Shown piece after piece: positions 51,240 to 60,628 of a DNA stretch of 64,000 bases. The stretch's first letter is position 1. Every line of letters begins with the position of its first letter. The notes beneath the pieces are model-generated. The model saw only the letters and a program-made list of their open reading frames with translations, searched no databases and was not told the DNA's origin. The stretch lies in NCBI RefSeq assembly GCF_007625075.1, contig NZ_QMIE01000001.1, positions 186,001 through 250,000 of the forward strand, read 5' to 3'. A program made the translations under genes and the position numbers. Source of the stretch: Oceanidesulfovibrio indonesiensis (GTDB taxonomy: Bacteria; Desulfobacterota; Desulfovibrionia; Desulfovibrionales; Desulfovibrionaceae).

Positions 51240-51902
51240 ATGGCCGCCGGGAGCGACATCACGCCGGAGTCCGCGCGGCAGCTGGCCGAGGAGGTCCTTG
51301 CGCGTGAACACTACGAGCTGGAAAGGCACGTAGTGGAAAACGCCCTGCTCGAATGGCTGGGAGACATGCTCGACCCGGTGGCCAGATTCCTGAGCAAAGC
51401 CATCGGCGGACTCATCAGGTTTTTCGGCAACATCCACGATGCGAACCCGGTCCTGTACTGGCTTATCCTCGTCAGTCTCTCTCTGCTGCTCGTCGCGCTT
51501 TTGGCGCACATCGTGCTGACATTTCGCCAGGCTCTGCGGGAGCGACAGCGCACCGGCGCGCTCACCTGGGCAGAGGCGGCGGAAGAGGGGCCGGACCTTC
51601 TGGAGAAACGCGCGCGAGGTGCGGCGCAATCCGAAGATTACTTCCTTGCGCTCAGCCTGCTGTTCCAGGCAGGCGTGCTGCGGCTTGAGATGCGCGAGGA
51701 CCGGCCGTTCCAGCCGGCGTACACAAATCGCGAGTACCTGCGGCGCTACGAGACGGACCCGGCCCATGCGCCGCTCGCACGTCTGGCGGCGTTGCTCGAA
51801 CACTGGTACGCCGGCGAGCCCATCGGCAGGAAGGAGTACGAGGACGGCGCCGACGTCTACACGAGCCTGCGTACGCTGGCCGCATCCGGAGGCAGGGGGT
51901 AG
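51240..51902 (+). CDS. DUF4129-like membrane protein
   Basis: A 220-residue protein with one strong membrane helix (VLYWLILVSLSLLLVALLA, about residues 72-90) and a C-terminal cytoplasmic domain. That domain contains SEDYFLALSLLFQAGVLRL, YTNREYLRRY and ALLEHWYAGEPIGRKEYE, the DUF4129 pattern. The domain often accompanies transglutaminase-like proteins and MoxR/DUF58 operons. It follows paralogue 3 by 6 bases and precedes the DUF4350 gene by 8 bases. Confidence 0.82.
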   Translation: MAAGSDITPESARQLAEEVLAREHYELERHVVENALLEWLGDMLDPVARFLSKAIGGLIRFFGNIHDANPVLYWLILVSLSLLLVALLAHIVLTFRQALRERQRTGALTWAEAAEEGPDLLEKRARGAAQSEDYFLALSLLFQAGVLRLEMREDRPFQPAYTNREYLRRYETDPAHAPLARLAALLEHWYAGEPIGRKEYEDGADVYTSLRTLAASGGRG

Positions 51903-51910
51903 GGCGGGCC

Positions 51911-53617
51911 ATGTTCAAGCCAAAGCGCGTGATTATCGCAGCCGTGGTCCTGGCCGTCCTCAGCATGGCGGGCATGCTCGTTTCCATGCTCCAGCCGGAA
52001 ACGCACGGCGGACTCGCCGCCGATACGTTCGGGGTTCGCCCTCACGGCATCCGCGCATTCTACGAGACGGTGGAAGCGGCCGGGTTCGAGGTGCGCCGGG
52101 GGTTCGCGCCGCCCCACGCCGCCATGGCCGACGAAAATGGCGCAGGCTGGCTGATTCTGTGGCGGCCGGAGCCGGGCTTCGTATACCGGGACGAACGCTA
52201 TCTCGAAGAGTTGGGCGCGTGGGTGAATTCCGGCGGCGCCGTGCTTTTCACGCCGGCCTTCGATGCCGGCGCGTACTTCGACACATCGAGCCGATGCGAT
52301 GAGAAAGACAACGAAGCGATTGTCTCCGAGCAGAACGGTACGGATGGAAAAACAGTCCAGCAGAACAAGACCTCGGAAGAGCATGAAAGGGACGAACAGC
52401 AACGCCGGTGGACCGATGCCCAGAGGGGCTGGCGGGCTGAGCGCTTCCACGTGCTGGAGCCGCTGCAGCGCATGGGCGTCGGGGTCAAGGCGTTGGCCCT
52501 CACGGATTTTGCCGGCCGCATAGCCGAGGAACAGGACAAGCTCGATGCGTTTCTCGAACGCCAGCGCGACGAACGCGAGCGGAGAAGGCGCGAACGCGGA
52601 GCCTGCACGGACGAGGACGGTCCTGCGCAGGACAGACCGACGCACGAGGGGCCGGGCCAGGACGGATCGGGCACCTATGCACCGCCACATACAATTCCCG
52701 CAGACCCGAACACCACGGCCCTGAACGCCCCTGCCGTGCGCGTCTCGGCGCGCGCCGAGACGCCGCAGCGGGAGTACGGGTGGTACGACTATCAAAAATT
52801 CCTGCGCGCCATGGAACTGGACAAGCGTGCGGAACGAGCAACCGGCCGCAGCGTGAGCACGCGCGGCGAGCTGGGTTCCTTCTGGCAGGGGCTGGACACG
52901 GTGACCATGGCGGATGAGACGCAGTATCTGCCCGCGCCTGACGAGGGCGAGCCTGAGCCGGACGGAGCGCTCGCATTCGAAACCCACAACGGCGCCACCG
53001 GGTATTTGGCCGCGGCGTACAGCAAGGGCAAGGGGCTCATTGTAGTGGTGGCCGATCCGCTCATCCTGGCCAACGCCATGCTGGACAAGCCGGGCAACGC
53101 CTACACGGCCCTGGGACCGTTGCGCCATGCGGGACGAAGCGGCGCCGTGGTGTTCGACGAATTTTTCCACGGCCTGTCCGTGCGGGGCAATCCTGCGTGG
53201 CTGCTCACGCGCCGGCCATATGGCCTGGTGGTGCTGGCATTGACTCTCGCCGCCGCCGTGTGGTGCTGGCGCAGCGGCTTCCGGCTGGGTCCGCCCTTGC
53301 CGCCCGTGGAGCCGAGCCGCCGCACCGTGGAGGAGTATCTGGAGGCCATGTCGGGCCTGTTTCTGCGCGGTGAGAAACAGGCGTTCCTGGCGCGGGAACT
53401 CACGGCCGGCGTGCTCTGGCAGCTGGCCCGGCGGTACCGCCTTGGCGTGGGGCAGGACAATCTGGAGGCGGTGTCCAGGGCCATGGCCCGCCGCGACCCG
53501 GACGGCGCCAGGCGGTTGCGCGATGCCGTCCACGAACTGGAAACATTGGCCGCCCAGCGCAAGCCTCCGGTCAGGAGGCTCGTGGCAGCGGCCAGGGAGC
53601 TGACCCGATGTCTGTGA
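51911..53617 (+). CDS. DUF4350-like membrane protein with a charged insert
   Basis: A 568-residue protein anchored by an N-terminal helix (VIIAAVVLAVLSMAGML) and a later one (YGLVVLALTLAAAVWCW). DUF4350 marks are FGVRPHGIRAFYETVEAAGF, GGAVLFTPAFD and VFDEFFHGLSV. Residues about 120-290 are a highly charged, low-complexity insert (ERQRDERERRRRERG and others) that makes it longer than typical relatives. The C-terminal part after the second helix is helical. Its end overlaps moxR by 10 bases. Confidence 0.8.
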   Translation: MFKPKRVIIAAVVLAVLSMAGMLVSMLQPETHGGLAADTFGVRPHGIRAFYETVEAAGFEVRRGFAPPHAAMADENGAGWLILWRPEPGFVYRDERYLEELGAWVNSGGAVLFTPAFDAGAYFDTSSRCDEKDNEAIVSEQNGTDGKTVQQNKTSEEHERDEQQRRWTDAQRGWRAERFHVLEPLQRMGVGVKALALTDFAGRIAEEQDKLDAFLERQRDERERRRRERGACTDEDGPAQDRPTHEGPGQDGSGTYAPPHTIPADPNTTALNAPAVRVSARAETPQREYGWYDYQKFLRAMELDKRAERATGRSVSTRGELGSFWQGLDTVTMADETQYLPAPDEGEPEPDGALAFETHNGATGYLAAAYSKGKGLIVVVADPLILANAMLDKPGNAYTALGPLRHAGRSGAVVFDEFFHGLSVRGNPAWLLTRRPYGLVVLALTLAAAVWCWRSGFRLGPPLPPVEPSRRTVEEYLEAMSGLFLRGEKQAFLARELTAGVLWQLARRYRLGVGQDNLEAVSRAMARRDPDGARRLRDAVHELETLAAQRKPPVRRLVAAARELTRCL

Positions 53618-54555
53618 AGCAGTTAAGAGACCGCATCCAGCAGGAAGTGGGCAAAGTGGTCTTCGGCCAGGAAGAGGCAGTCGATTATTCGCTCGCGGCG
53701 TTGCTTTCCGGCGGGCATGTCCTGCTGGAAGGAGTGCCCGGCACGGCCAAGACGCTGTTGGTCAAGGCGCTGGCCGCCACGCTGCAGCTCTCGTTCGGCC
53801 GCATCCAGATGACGCCGGACAAGCTGCCAGGCGACATCACCGGCACGTCCATTTTCCGCGAGGACACCCGGGAGTTCGAGTTCAAGTGCGGCCCGGTGTT
53901 CACGAACTTTCTGCTGGCGGACGAGATCAACCGCGCCTCGGCCAAGACCCAGGCCGCACTGCTGGAAGCGATGCAGGAGTACGGCGTGACCCACGACGGC
54001 GTGACGCACCCGCTGCCCGTGCCGTTCCTGCTCTTCGCCACGCAGAACCCTGTCGACCAGGAGGGCACGTATCCATTGCCCCTGGCGCAGCAGGACCGAT
54101 TCATGTTCAAGGTCATCGTGGGATACCCGGACCCCGGAGCCGAGGAGCGGATGCTGGCCGAGCATCACGTGGGCAGCCCGCACCAGCGCCTGCAGGATCT
54201 GGGCATCACTCCCGTGGCTGGCGGAAAGCACGTGCTCCAGGCCAAGGAGATCATCCGCAAGACGTTCGTGCGCGATGAGCTGTTGAGCTACGTGCAAAAG
54301 CTGGCCGCCGCCACCCGGCAGGACGAGAGTCTGCTCGTGGGCGCATCGCCCCGCGCCGCGCTCATGTGTCTGATGGGCGCTAAGGCCGTGGCGCGGTTCT
54401 CGGACCGCGAGTACGTGACGCCCGACGACGTGAAATACGTGTTCCGCGCCGGACTGCGCCATCGCGTGGTGCTCAGCCCGTCCGCCGAATTGGAAGGCGC
54501 GGACCCCGATACGGTGCTTGGCGCGATCCTGGACCAAGTGGAGGTCCCGCGTTGA
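53608..54555 (+). CDS. MoxR-type AAA+ ATPase
   Basis: A 315-residue AAA+ protein of the MoxR family, thought to act as a chaperone that remodels or activates partner proteins. Walker A is EGVPGTAKTLLVKALA (about residue 43), Walker B is FLLADEINRAS, and sensor segments ATQNPVDQEGTYPLP and QQDRFMF follow. The DUF58 gene begins inside its stop codon. No von Willebrand domain gene is present, so the DUF58 protein is the likely direct partner. Confidence 0.93.
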   Translation: MSVKQLRDRIQQEVGKVVFGQEEAVDYSLAALLSGGHVLLEGVPGTAKTLLVKALAATLQLSFGRIQMTPDKLPGDITGTSIFREDTREFEFKCGPVFTNFLLADEINRASAKTQAALLEAMQEYGVTHDGVTHPLPVPFLLFATQNPVDQEGTYPLPLAQQDRFMFKVIVGYPDPGAEERMLAEHHVGSPHQRLQDLGITPVAGGKHVLQAKEIIRKTFVRDELLSYVQKLAAATRQDESLLVGASPRAALMCLMGAKAVARFSDREYVTPDDVKYVFRAGLRHRVVLSPSAELEGADPDTVLGAILDQVEVPR

Positions 54556-55910
54556 AGTTGTTTCGGGGCGTACGTCCCACCATGCGAGCCGTGGCTGCTC
54601 TGCTGGCGCTCGCCATTGCTGCCGGGGCCGGGTTCCTGGCGCCGTGGCTGGACCTCGCAGTCCTGGCGGGGATCGCGCTCGTTGCGGTGCTCATCATGCT
54701 GGACGCGCGCCTGGCACGCAGCCGCGTGGAAAGCGTCTTTGCTGCGCTGGAGTCGCCGGTCGTGGCCGGCCGCGGCCGTGTGTTCCCCGTCTGCCTCGTA
54801 CTCACAAACGAAGGCGGCGGGCTGGTCTCCGGCGCAGTGCGGGTGGAAGCGCCCCGGGAATTTTCGTTGTACAGGGATGGGCAAGCCGTCCGCGCCGGGC
54901 TGTGGACCGGAAAATTCGCGATTCCCGCGGGCGAGCAGCGCCGCATGGGTGAGACGGCCATTGCGCCGGAACGCGGCAAGATCGTGCTCGGGCCGGTCTG
55001 GTTGCAGGTTGGCGGACCGCTGGGCTTTGCCGAGCGGAGGCGGACAGTCGAGGCCACGGCCGAGGTGCGGGTTTTTCCGGAGACGCTGGCCGACCGCGAG
55101 GGATTTCTGGACATGCGTGGTCTGCTCGCCGCGCCCGAAGCCAAGACGCCAACCCGCTGGCGCGGCGAGGGGCTGGAGTTCGAGTCCATATCCCCTTACG
55201 TGCGCGGGGGCGAGGAGCGGCACATCGACTGGCGCGCTACGGCACGCACCGGCAAGCTCATGGTGCGGCGGTATCAGCTGGAGCTCAACCGCGAGGTCTT
55301 CGTGGTGCTGGACGCCGGGCGGCTGATGGGCGCGGACGCCGGGGACGGCACCAAGATGGACCGCGCCGTGGACGCAGGGCTGGTGCTCTGCCGCACGGCC
55401 ATCGACCACGGGGACAAGTGCGGGGTGGCGGTCTACGACAGCGAGGTGCGGGGATTCCTGCCGCCGCAGGTCGGGCCGGCTGGCTTCCGGGCCATCGTGG
55501 AGAACGTCTATGACACGCAGTGCCTGTTCCGGGAGAGCGATTTCGCTTCGGTCTTCGCGCAGTTCCAGGCCAGGCAGCGCAAGCGGGCGCTCGTGGTGGT
55601 GCTCTCGGATATCGTGGATGAGGCGGGAAGCCGTTCGCTTCGCGAGGCCCTGCATCGGCTTGCCAAGCGACATCTCGTGGTTTTCGCAGCGCTGCGCACG
55701 CCGCTCATCGAATCGGCATTCCGCAAGACCACGGATTCCTACCGCGAGCTTTCCAGACAGGCCGTGGCCGGACGACTGCTGCGGGACCGCGAGCGCGGCC
55801 TGCACATGCTGCGCCGCCTGGGCGTGCACGTGCTGGACGTGGAGCCCTCGCAGCTCACTGTGGATCTGGTGAACCGCTACGTGCAGCTCAGGGAATCGGG
55901 GCGGCTGTAG
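54552..55910 (+). CDS. DUF58 domain protein
   Basis: A 452-residue protein with two N-terminal hydrophobic helices (about 10-55), a beta-rich middle, and the DUF58 core: ISPYVRGGEERHIDWRATART, then a vWA-like segment REVFVVLDAGRLMG and DKCGVAVYDSEVRGF. The start is TTG, overlapping the moxR stop (TTGA), with GGAGGT 6 bases before it. The first ATG is 10 codons later. DUF58 proteins are the usual partners of MoxR ATPases. The last 23 bases overlap the convergent SpoIIM-like gene. Confidence 0.9.
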   Translation: MKLFRGVRPTMRAVAALLALAIAAGAGFLAPWLDLAVLAGIALVAVLIMLDARLARSRVESVFAALESPVVAGRGRVFPVCLVLTNEGGGLVSGAVRVEAPREFSLYRDGQAVRAGLWTGKFAIPAGEQRRMGETAIAPERGKIVLGPVWLQVGGPLGFAERRRTVEATAEVRVFPETLADREGFLDMRGLLAAPEAKTPTRWRGEGLEFESISPYVRGGEERHIDWRATARTGKLMVRRYQLELNREVFVVLDAGRLMGADAGDGTKMDRAVDAGLVLCRTAIDHGDKCGVAVYDSEVRGFLPPQVGPAGFRAIVENVYDTQCLFRESDFASVFAQFQARQRKRALVVVLSDIVDEAGSRSLREALHRLAKRHLVVFAALRTPLIESAFRKTTDSYRELSRQAVAGRLLRDRERGLHMLRRLGVHVLDVEPSQLTVDLVNRYVQLRESGRL

Positions 55911-56988
55911 CCGGGGAGAGCAGCATCTTTTCCCGCATCCGCCGAACTTTCATTTCCCGCCGCTCCAGAACGAACCCCATAGCGAACCAACCCGCCATGA
56001 GCACGGCGGCCGATCCGGCAAAAGCAAGGCGGGCCCACGTCTCCATGTTGCTCTGCCGCAGGAAGCTCTCGATGATCGCGGCCAGGAACAGCAGCAGGCC
56101 GACGCCCAGCAGGATGTTAGCCGCTTCCTTCCCGGCGGCCGTTATCCGGGCCATGCGCGACTCGTTGCCCGGATTGACGACTGCCGCGCCCAGGGCGAGG
56201 CCGGCCCCCCCGCACAGCACGATGGCCGTGAGCTCCGGCACGCCGTGTGGCAGTATCCACGCCCAGTACTCCATGCGTATCCCCTGGCTGATGTGCACGT
56301 AGCTGAACGCGCCGATGATCATGCCGTTGTAAAGGATCAGCAGGATGGTGGGGATGCCGGCCAGAATGCCCACGGCGAAGGACAGCATGCCGACGGTGAG
56401 GTTGTGGCGGAAGAGGAACGAGGCGAAGAAGACCTTCTGCTCGCCGCCAACATCGCGTCCGGAACGCAGGGCGTCTATGAGCTCCTGGCGCGGCGTGCCT
56501 GGCAGGCGGGTTTCCTGGGCCGGCAGAATGGCGTAGGCGGCCATGGTGTCCGCTCGGGAGGCGTGGTAGCCGAACACGCCGCCGGCGATAAGCAGGGCGG
56601 CGGAAACGAGGTGGAAAACCCAGCTGCGAGCCACGGCTCTGGGAAAACCCGTGGCGATGAAGAACAGAACGCCGGCGAGGGGGCGGCGTCTGGGCGGAGC
56701 GTAGATGACGCCGTGGGCAGCGGCCGCGAGGTCGTTCAGATATGCGACCAGGGCCGGGTCCTCGGTGCGGGTGGAGACCCGGGCGAGCAGGGTGGTGGTG
56801 CGTCGGTAGAGCACGTCGAGCCGGGAGAGCTCATCCGCGTTCATGCGCGCCGGCCCTTTTTTCTGGGCCTTTTTCACCAAAGTTTCGAGGGCTTGCCACT
56901 CGGCCTTGTTTCGGAGTAGTGATTCGGCGGCAGGATCGTGCGGATACGCGCCGCCTGAAGGCGCGGTCTCGCTCTCGGTAGCGTCCAC
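55888..56988 (-). CDS. SpoIIM-like (stage II sporulation protein M family) membrane protein
   Basis: A 366-residue protein with about five hydrophobic segments in its second half. Family marks are FLFRHNLTVGMLSFAVGI, LYNGMIIGAFSYV and WILPHGVPELTAIVLCGGAGL. The N-terminal third is helical and charged. In non-sporulating bacteria such proteins accompany RDD and MoxR/DUF58 genes. The start is GTG with GGAGA 7 bases before it. It is transcribed toward the DUF58 gene, away from the RDD gene. Confidence 0.88.
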   Translation of the reverse strand: MDATESETAPSGGAYPHDPAAESLLRNKAEWQALETLVKKAQKKGPARMNADELSRLDVLYRRTTTLLARVSTRTEDPALVAYLNDLAAAAHGVIYAPPRRRPLAGVLFFIATGFPRAVARSWVFHLVSAALLIAGGVFGYHASRADTMAAYAILPAQETRLPGTPRQELIDALRSGRDVGGEQKVFFASFLFRHNLTVGMLSFAVGILAGIPTILLILYNGMIIGAFSYVHISQGIRMEYWAWILPHGVPELTAIVLCGGAGLALGAAVVNPGNESRMARITAAGKEAANILLGVGLLLFLAAIIESFLRQSNMETWARLAFAGSAAVLMAGWFAMGFVLERREMKVRRMREKMLLSPATAAPIP

Positions 56989-57084
56989 GTGCGAATCTCC
57001 TCGTTCTTGTCCTGATGCATTCGGGCCATGGCACGCCTTGCCCGCGTCAGTCCCGTATCATTCACCAATTCCCTGGCGACCCAA

Positions 57085-57936
57085 ATGGCCGGACCAACCA
57101 TCACATTCGAAACCCCGGAGAACGTCCAGGTCAGCTACGAGCCGGCAGGGCTGGGCACGCGTTTCATCGCCTGGTTTGTCGATTCCACCATACTCTCCAT
57201 TCTTGTTTTTGTCATTTTTATCGCGGTGATCGCCGCCGGAATTCTCACCGAGGAGGTGCGCGGGTTTCTCGGCGGCATCCTGGGTGACATTTTCGAAGCG
57301 GCGCTGGAAACCGAGGGCGAGGCCGACCCGAGCCGGGCCGGTCCCATCCTCCAGATGGTCGTGTGGGGCCTCTTCTCCATCATCATGGGTTTCAGTTCGT
57401 TCCTCTACTTTGGGCTGTTCGAGTACATGATGGACGGCCGCACGCCCGGAAAGAAATGGCTGCGCATCCGGGTGGTCAAGGACCGGGGCTTCAACCTGGA
57501 CGCTGGCAGCATCTTCCTGCGCAACATTTTCCGCATCGTGGACCAGATAACCCTGCTGTGGATCGTGCCGGTGATCTCGCCCAAGTCCCAACGGCTGGGG
57601 GACATGGTGGGCGGCACCCTGGTGGTGCGGGACAAGCCGCGCCGGCTGTCACGGGTGCGCGAGGAACTCCTGGCCAGGCCGCAGCACGCCATCCGTTTTC
57701 CTCTGGACGGCGCGCGGCTCGCGAAGCTCGACGACAATATCCTGCACGCTGCGGAACAGTTTCTGGACCGGTATGACGATCTGGGCGAGGAGCAACAGGA
57801 TGAGCTCGCCGTGCGACTTTCCGGCGCCATGGCCGGGCGCATGAACGTGGAGCCGCCGGAACGGTCCATGGCGTTGGTCTTTCTGGTGGATGCGCTGGCG
57901 CAGGTGTTCAAACGCCGGGCCCGTCGGCTGGCGTGA
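57085..57936 (+). CDS. RDD family membrane protein
   Basis: A 283-residue protein with the RDD domain: GLGTRFIAWFVDSTIL (Arg and Asp), two to three membrane helices, GRTPGKKWLRIRV, and LRNIFRIVDQ. The C-terminal 90 residues are a soluble helical tail. Function is unknown; some RDD proteins act in ion transport. The ATG giving MAGPTITFETPENVQV was chosen from similarity of this start to relatives; an upstream ATG at 57028 is possible. It is divergent from the SpoIIM-like gene. Confidence 0.85.
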   Translation: MAGPTITFETPENVQVSYEPAGLGTRFIAWFVDSTILSILVFVIFIAVIAAGILTEEVRGFLGGILGDIFEAALETEGEADPSRAGPILQMVVWGLFSIIMGFSSFLYFGLFEYMMDGRTPGKKWLRIRVVKDRGFNLDAGSIFLRNIFRIVDQITLLWIVPVISPKSQRLGDMVGGTLVVRDKPRRLSRVREELLARPQHAIRFPLDGARLAKLDDNILHAAEQFLDRYDDLGEEQQDELAVRLSGAMAGRMNVEPPERSMALVFLVDALAQVFKRRARRLA

Positions 57937-58069
57937 GGCCTGCGGGAGCATGGGCTTTTCCCCGCGCGCCGAATAGGATATCTTTCCTGCCAGCCAGTGC
58001 CGGACCGCCCAAAGGCCCGGGCGCGGAACCGGCAGCCGTTGATCACGCGGGCCGCTTTCGGAGCGGAAC

Positions 58070-58480
58070 ATGCCTATCGTCCAATGGAGCCCACGGCTGC
58101 ACATCGGCATCGGCCAGGTGGATCAGCAGCACGAGCACCTCACCGGACTCATCAACAAGCTCTACGAGGCCCACCAGGCCGGCGAGGATCGCAAAGCCCT
58201 CGAACCCATCGTCAACGAGATCAACGACTATGCGCAGTACCACTTCTCCGAAGAGCAGAAGCTCATGGAGCAGTACGGCTACCCCAGCCTGGAGGACCAC
58301 AAGGCCCTGCACGACGATTTCATCGTGAAATCCGTGGAATACCTGTTCGACTACCTGAACGGCAAGGAGGAAGAACTCTCCTTGGAGATGCTCGACTATC
58401 TGACCGACTGGTGGGTGAACCACATCAGTAAAGTCGATCAGGAAATGGGCGAATACCTGAAGACCAAAGGCGCGAGCTAA
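58070..58480 (+). CDS. Bacteriohemerythrin
   Basis: A 136-residue single-domain O2-binding di-iron protein. Ligands are visible in order: His in QQHEHL (about 21), His and Glu in YHFSEEQ, His and His in EDHKALHDDF, and His and Asp in VNHISKVDQEM. Length is typical. In a sulfate reducer it probably binds or delivers oxygen to a detoxifying enzyme. It stands alone between the RDD gene and the PilB-like gene. Confidence 0.95.
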   Translation: MPIVQWSPRLHIGIGQVDQQHEHLTGLINKLYEAHQAGEDRKALEPIVNEINDYAQYHFSEEQKLMEQYGYPSLEDHKALHDDFIVKSVEYLFDYLNGKEEELSLEMLDYLTDWWVNHISKVDQEMGEYLKTKGAS

Positions 58481-58492
58481 GAAAAGCTTTTT

Positions 58493-58620
58493 ATTTTCGG
58501 GTCCCAGGGGCGCCGCCCTCGGGCGCCTCGTAAGGGAGTGGTGCTCCCTGGCCCCAAGCTTGGTGCCCAGTGGAACATAGTTCCCTTGGCAGGGGGGGGA
58601 GCGTCCCCCGGGAACCTCGT
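58493..58620. repeat. GC-rich hairpin-forming intergenic element
   Basis: Between two convergent genes lies a chain of short inverted repeats: GGGGCGCC with GGCGCC near 58508-58528, GGGAG/CTCCC near 58534-58550, and GGGGGGAGCGTCCCCC near 58596-58612, preceded by CTTTTTATTTT. It may serve as a bidirectional terminator, or be an extragenic element repeated elsewhere in this genome. No other copy was seen in the window. Confidence 0.4.
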
Positions 58621-58628
58621 GAGGCCCC

Positions 58629-60398
58629 TTACAGTTCGAAGGCGATGGTCATGTATTCTTCGAGGGAGGTCTGTCCTTCGAGAACCTTGATCGCGGCGTT
58701 CTGTTTGAGCGTGACCAGCGTGCCGGCCCGAACGGCGGCTGCGCGGATCTGGTGCGCTGAGGCGCGTTTGATGACCATGTCCTGGATGTTCTCGTCGATC
58801 TCCAGGATTTCGAACACGCCGATTCGGCCCTTGTAGCCGGAGCGGCCGCATTTCTGGCAGCCCACGGCCTTGCGGATGGTCAATCCCTCGGACGGCTTGA
58901 CCCCCAGGATCTTGAGCTGCTTGGACGTGGCCGGCTCTTCCACGGCGCAGTCGTCGCACAGCCGGCGCACCAGCCGCTGCGCCACCGAGACGAGCAGGGT
59001 GGAGGCCACGAGGAAGGGCTCGATGCCCATTTCCACCATGCGGGTGATGGTGTCCGCGGCATTGTTCGTGTGCAGGGTGGAGAGGACCTTGTGGCCGGTG
59101 AGGGCGGATTTAATGGCGATATCCGCTGTTTCCAGGTCGCGGATTTCGCCGACCATGATGATGTCCGGGTCCTGGCGCAGCACGGAGCGCAGGCCGGAGG
59201 CGAAGGTCATGCCCGCCTTGCGGTTGAGCTGGATCTGGCAGATGTTTTCCACTCGGTACTCCACCGGGTCTTCCAGGGTCACGATGTTCACGTCGATCTT
59301 GTTGAGCTTGTCGAGCACCGAGTAAAGCAGGGTGGTCTTACCGCTGCCTGTGGGGCCTGTGGCCAGGATCAGGCCATAGGGCCGGCGGGTGGCGGTCCGC
59401 AGTATCTTGGCCTCGCGCTCGCTCATGCCCAGTTCGGTGAAGTCCATGACCTCGTTGGACTGGTTGAGCATACGCATGACGACCTTCTCGCCGTAGATGG
59501 TGGGCGTGGTGGAGGTACGCACGCTGATCTCCTTGTCCCGCGTGCGGTAGGTGAACCGGCCGTCCTGCGGAACGCGCGAGATGGAAATGTCCATGTTGGA
59601 AAGCAGCTTGATGCGGCTGATGAAGGGCAGGTAGAACGCCTTGGGCGGCGCCGGGGCTTCCTCCAGCTTGCCGTCCACGCGGAAGCGCAGCAGCACATCC
59701 TTGTGCTTGGGTTGGATGTGGATGTCGCTGGCGCCGCGGTCCAGCGCCTGGACGAGCACCGAGTTCACCAGCTTCACCACCGGGGCGTCCTCGGCCATGT
59801 ATTGCAGCGAGCTGATGGTCACGGTGGAATCCTCCACCGTAATGCTCTGCTCCTGCTCCACCTCCACGTCGGCTATGCCTTCGAGCATGCGGCCATACAC
59901 GCCGTAGAAATGGCTGACGTACTCCTGCTCGGTGCAGATGACGGGCTCCACGTCGTACCCGGAGGTTTTCATCACCAGGTCGATGGCGTCCAGGTCCGTA
60001 GGGTCCATCATGGCCAGCCAGAGCAGGGAGCCCTGGCGTTGCAGGGGCACGAGCAGGTGACGGTGGGCCAGGGACTCGGGCACGACCTCGGCCAGCTCGG
60101 TGGACGGCGGAAAGCGTTCCTTGTCGTAGCGGCCCACGCGCAGTTGCCTGGCGAGCAGCCGCACCACATGGCTCTCGTCCACCATGTTCTTCTGGATGAG
60201 GTACTGGCCGAGCTTGATGCCGAGCTCTTTTTGTCCAGCGAGGGCCTGCTGGAGCTGTTCATTGGTAAGGAGCCCCTCCTCCATGAGCATCTCGCCGATC
60301 CGCTTGCGACCGGGAGCGGGCGAGGGTTCGCGGAAGGTTTTCTTCGGCTCGGCCAGGGCGTCTTCGTTCAGGAGGGGGTTGGTGGGCTCGTGCTGCAT
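58629..60398 (-). CDS. GspE/PilB family secretion or pilus ATPase
   Basis: A 589-residue motor ATPase of the type II secretion/type IV pilus family. The N-terminal MshEN-like domain (IGEMLMEEGLLTNEQL) is followed by the core with Walker A ATGPTGSGKTTLLYSVL (about residue 345), the Asp box EDPVEYRVE, Walker B IIMVGEIRDLETAD and the His box LHTNNA. A zinc-binding pair, CDDC and CQKC, lies near 475 and 510. No pilin or secretin genes are adjacent, so the partner machine is encoded elsewhere. AAGGGAA precedes the ATG. Confidence 0.92.
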   Translation of the reverse strand: MQHEPTNPLLNEDALAEPKKTFREPSPAPGRKRIGEMLMEEGLLTNEQLQQALAGQKELGIKLGQYLIQKNMVDESHVVRLLARQLRVGRYDKERFPPSTELAEVVPESLAHRHLLVPLQRQGSLLWLAMMDPTDLDAIDLVMKTSGYDVEPVICTEQEYVSHFYGVYGRMLEGIADVEVEQEQSITVEDSTVTISSLQYMAEDAPVVKLVNSVLVQALDRGASDIHIQPKHKDVLLRFRVDGKLEEAPAPPKAFYLPFISRIKLLSNMDISISRVPQDGRFTYRTRDKEISVRTSTTPTIYGEKVVMRMLNQSNEVMDFTELGMSEREAKILRTATRRPYGLILATGPTGSGKTTLLYSVLDKLNKIDVNIVTLEDPVEYRVENICQIQLNRKAGMTFASGLRSVLRQDPDIIMVGEIRDLETADIAIKSALTGHKVLSTLHTNNAADTITRMVEMGIEPFLVASTLLVSVAQRLVRRLCDDCAVEEPATSKQLKILGVKPSEGLTIRKAVGCQKCGRSGYKGRIGVFEILEIDENIQDMVIKRASAHQIRAAAVRAGTLVTLKQNAAIKVLEGQTSLEEYMTIAFEL

Positions 60399-60628
60399 GG
60401 TGTTCCCTTACCACAAGGCCCTGTCGAGAAAAAGAGGTATTCGGCGAAAAATACTCGTTGTTTCGGGATGATGTATAATCAGGAGGGCGAAATCAGGAAG
60501 CAACGGATCGAACAAACCAGTCGTACGACCCGTGCGCCGTGGGCAGGGATGCAGAAAAGTGCGCCGGAACGGGTGTCGGCGCAATCGGTGTTGCGCAACT
60601 CTTTGGAATGAATCAAAGAGGCTGTGTG

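Noticed and set aside
59070-60611. 513-codon open frame on the + strand
   Set aside because: It is antisense to the PilB-like ATPase and rich in His/Val/Gly as typical for shadow frames.
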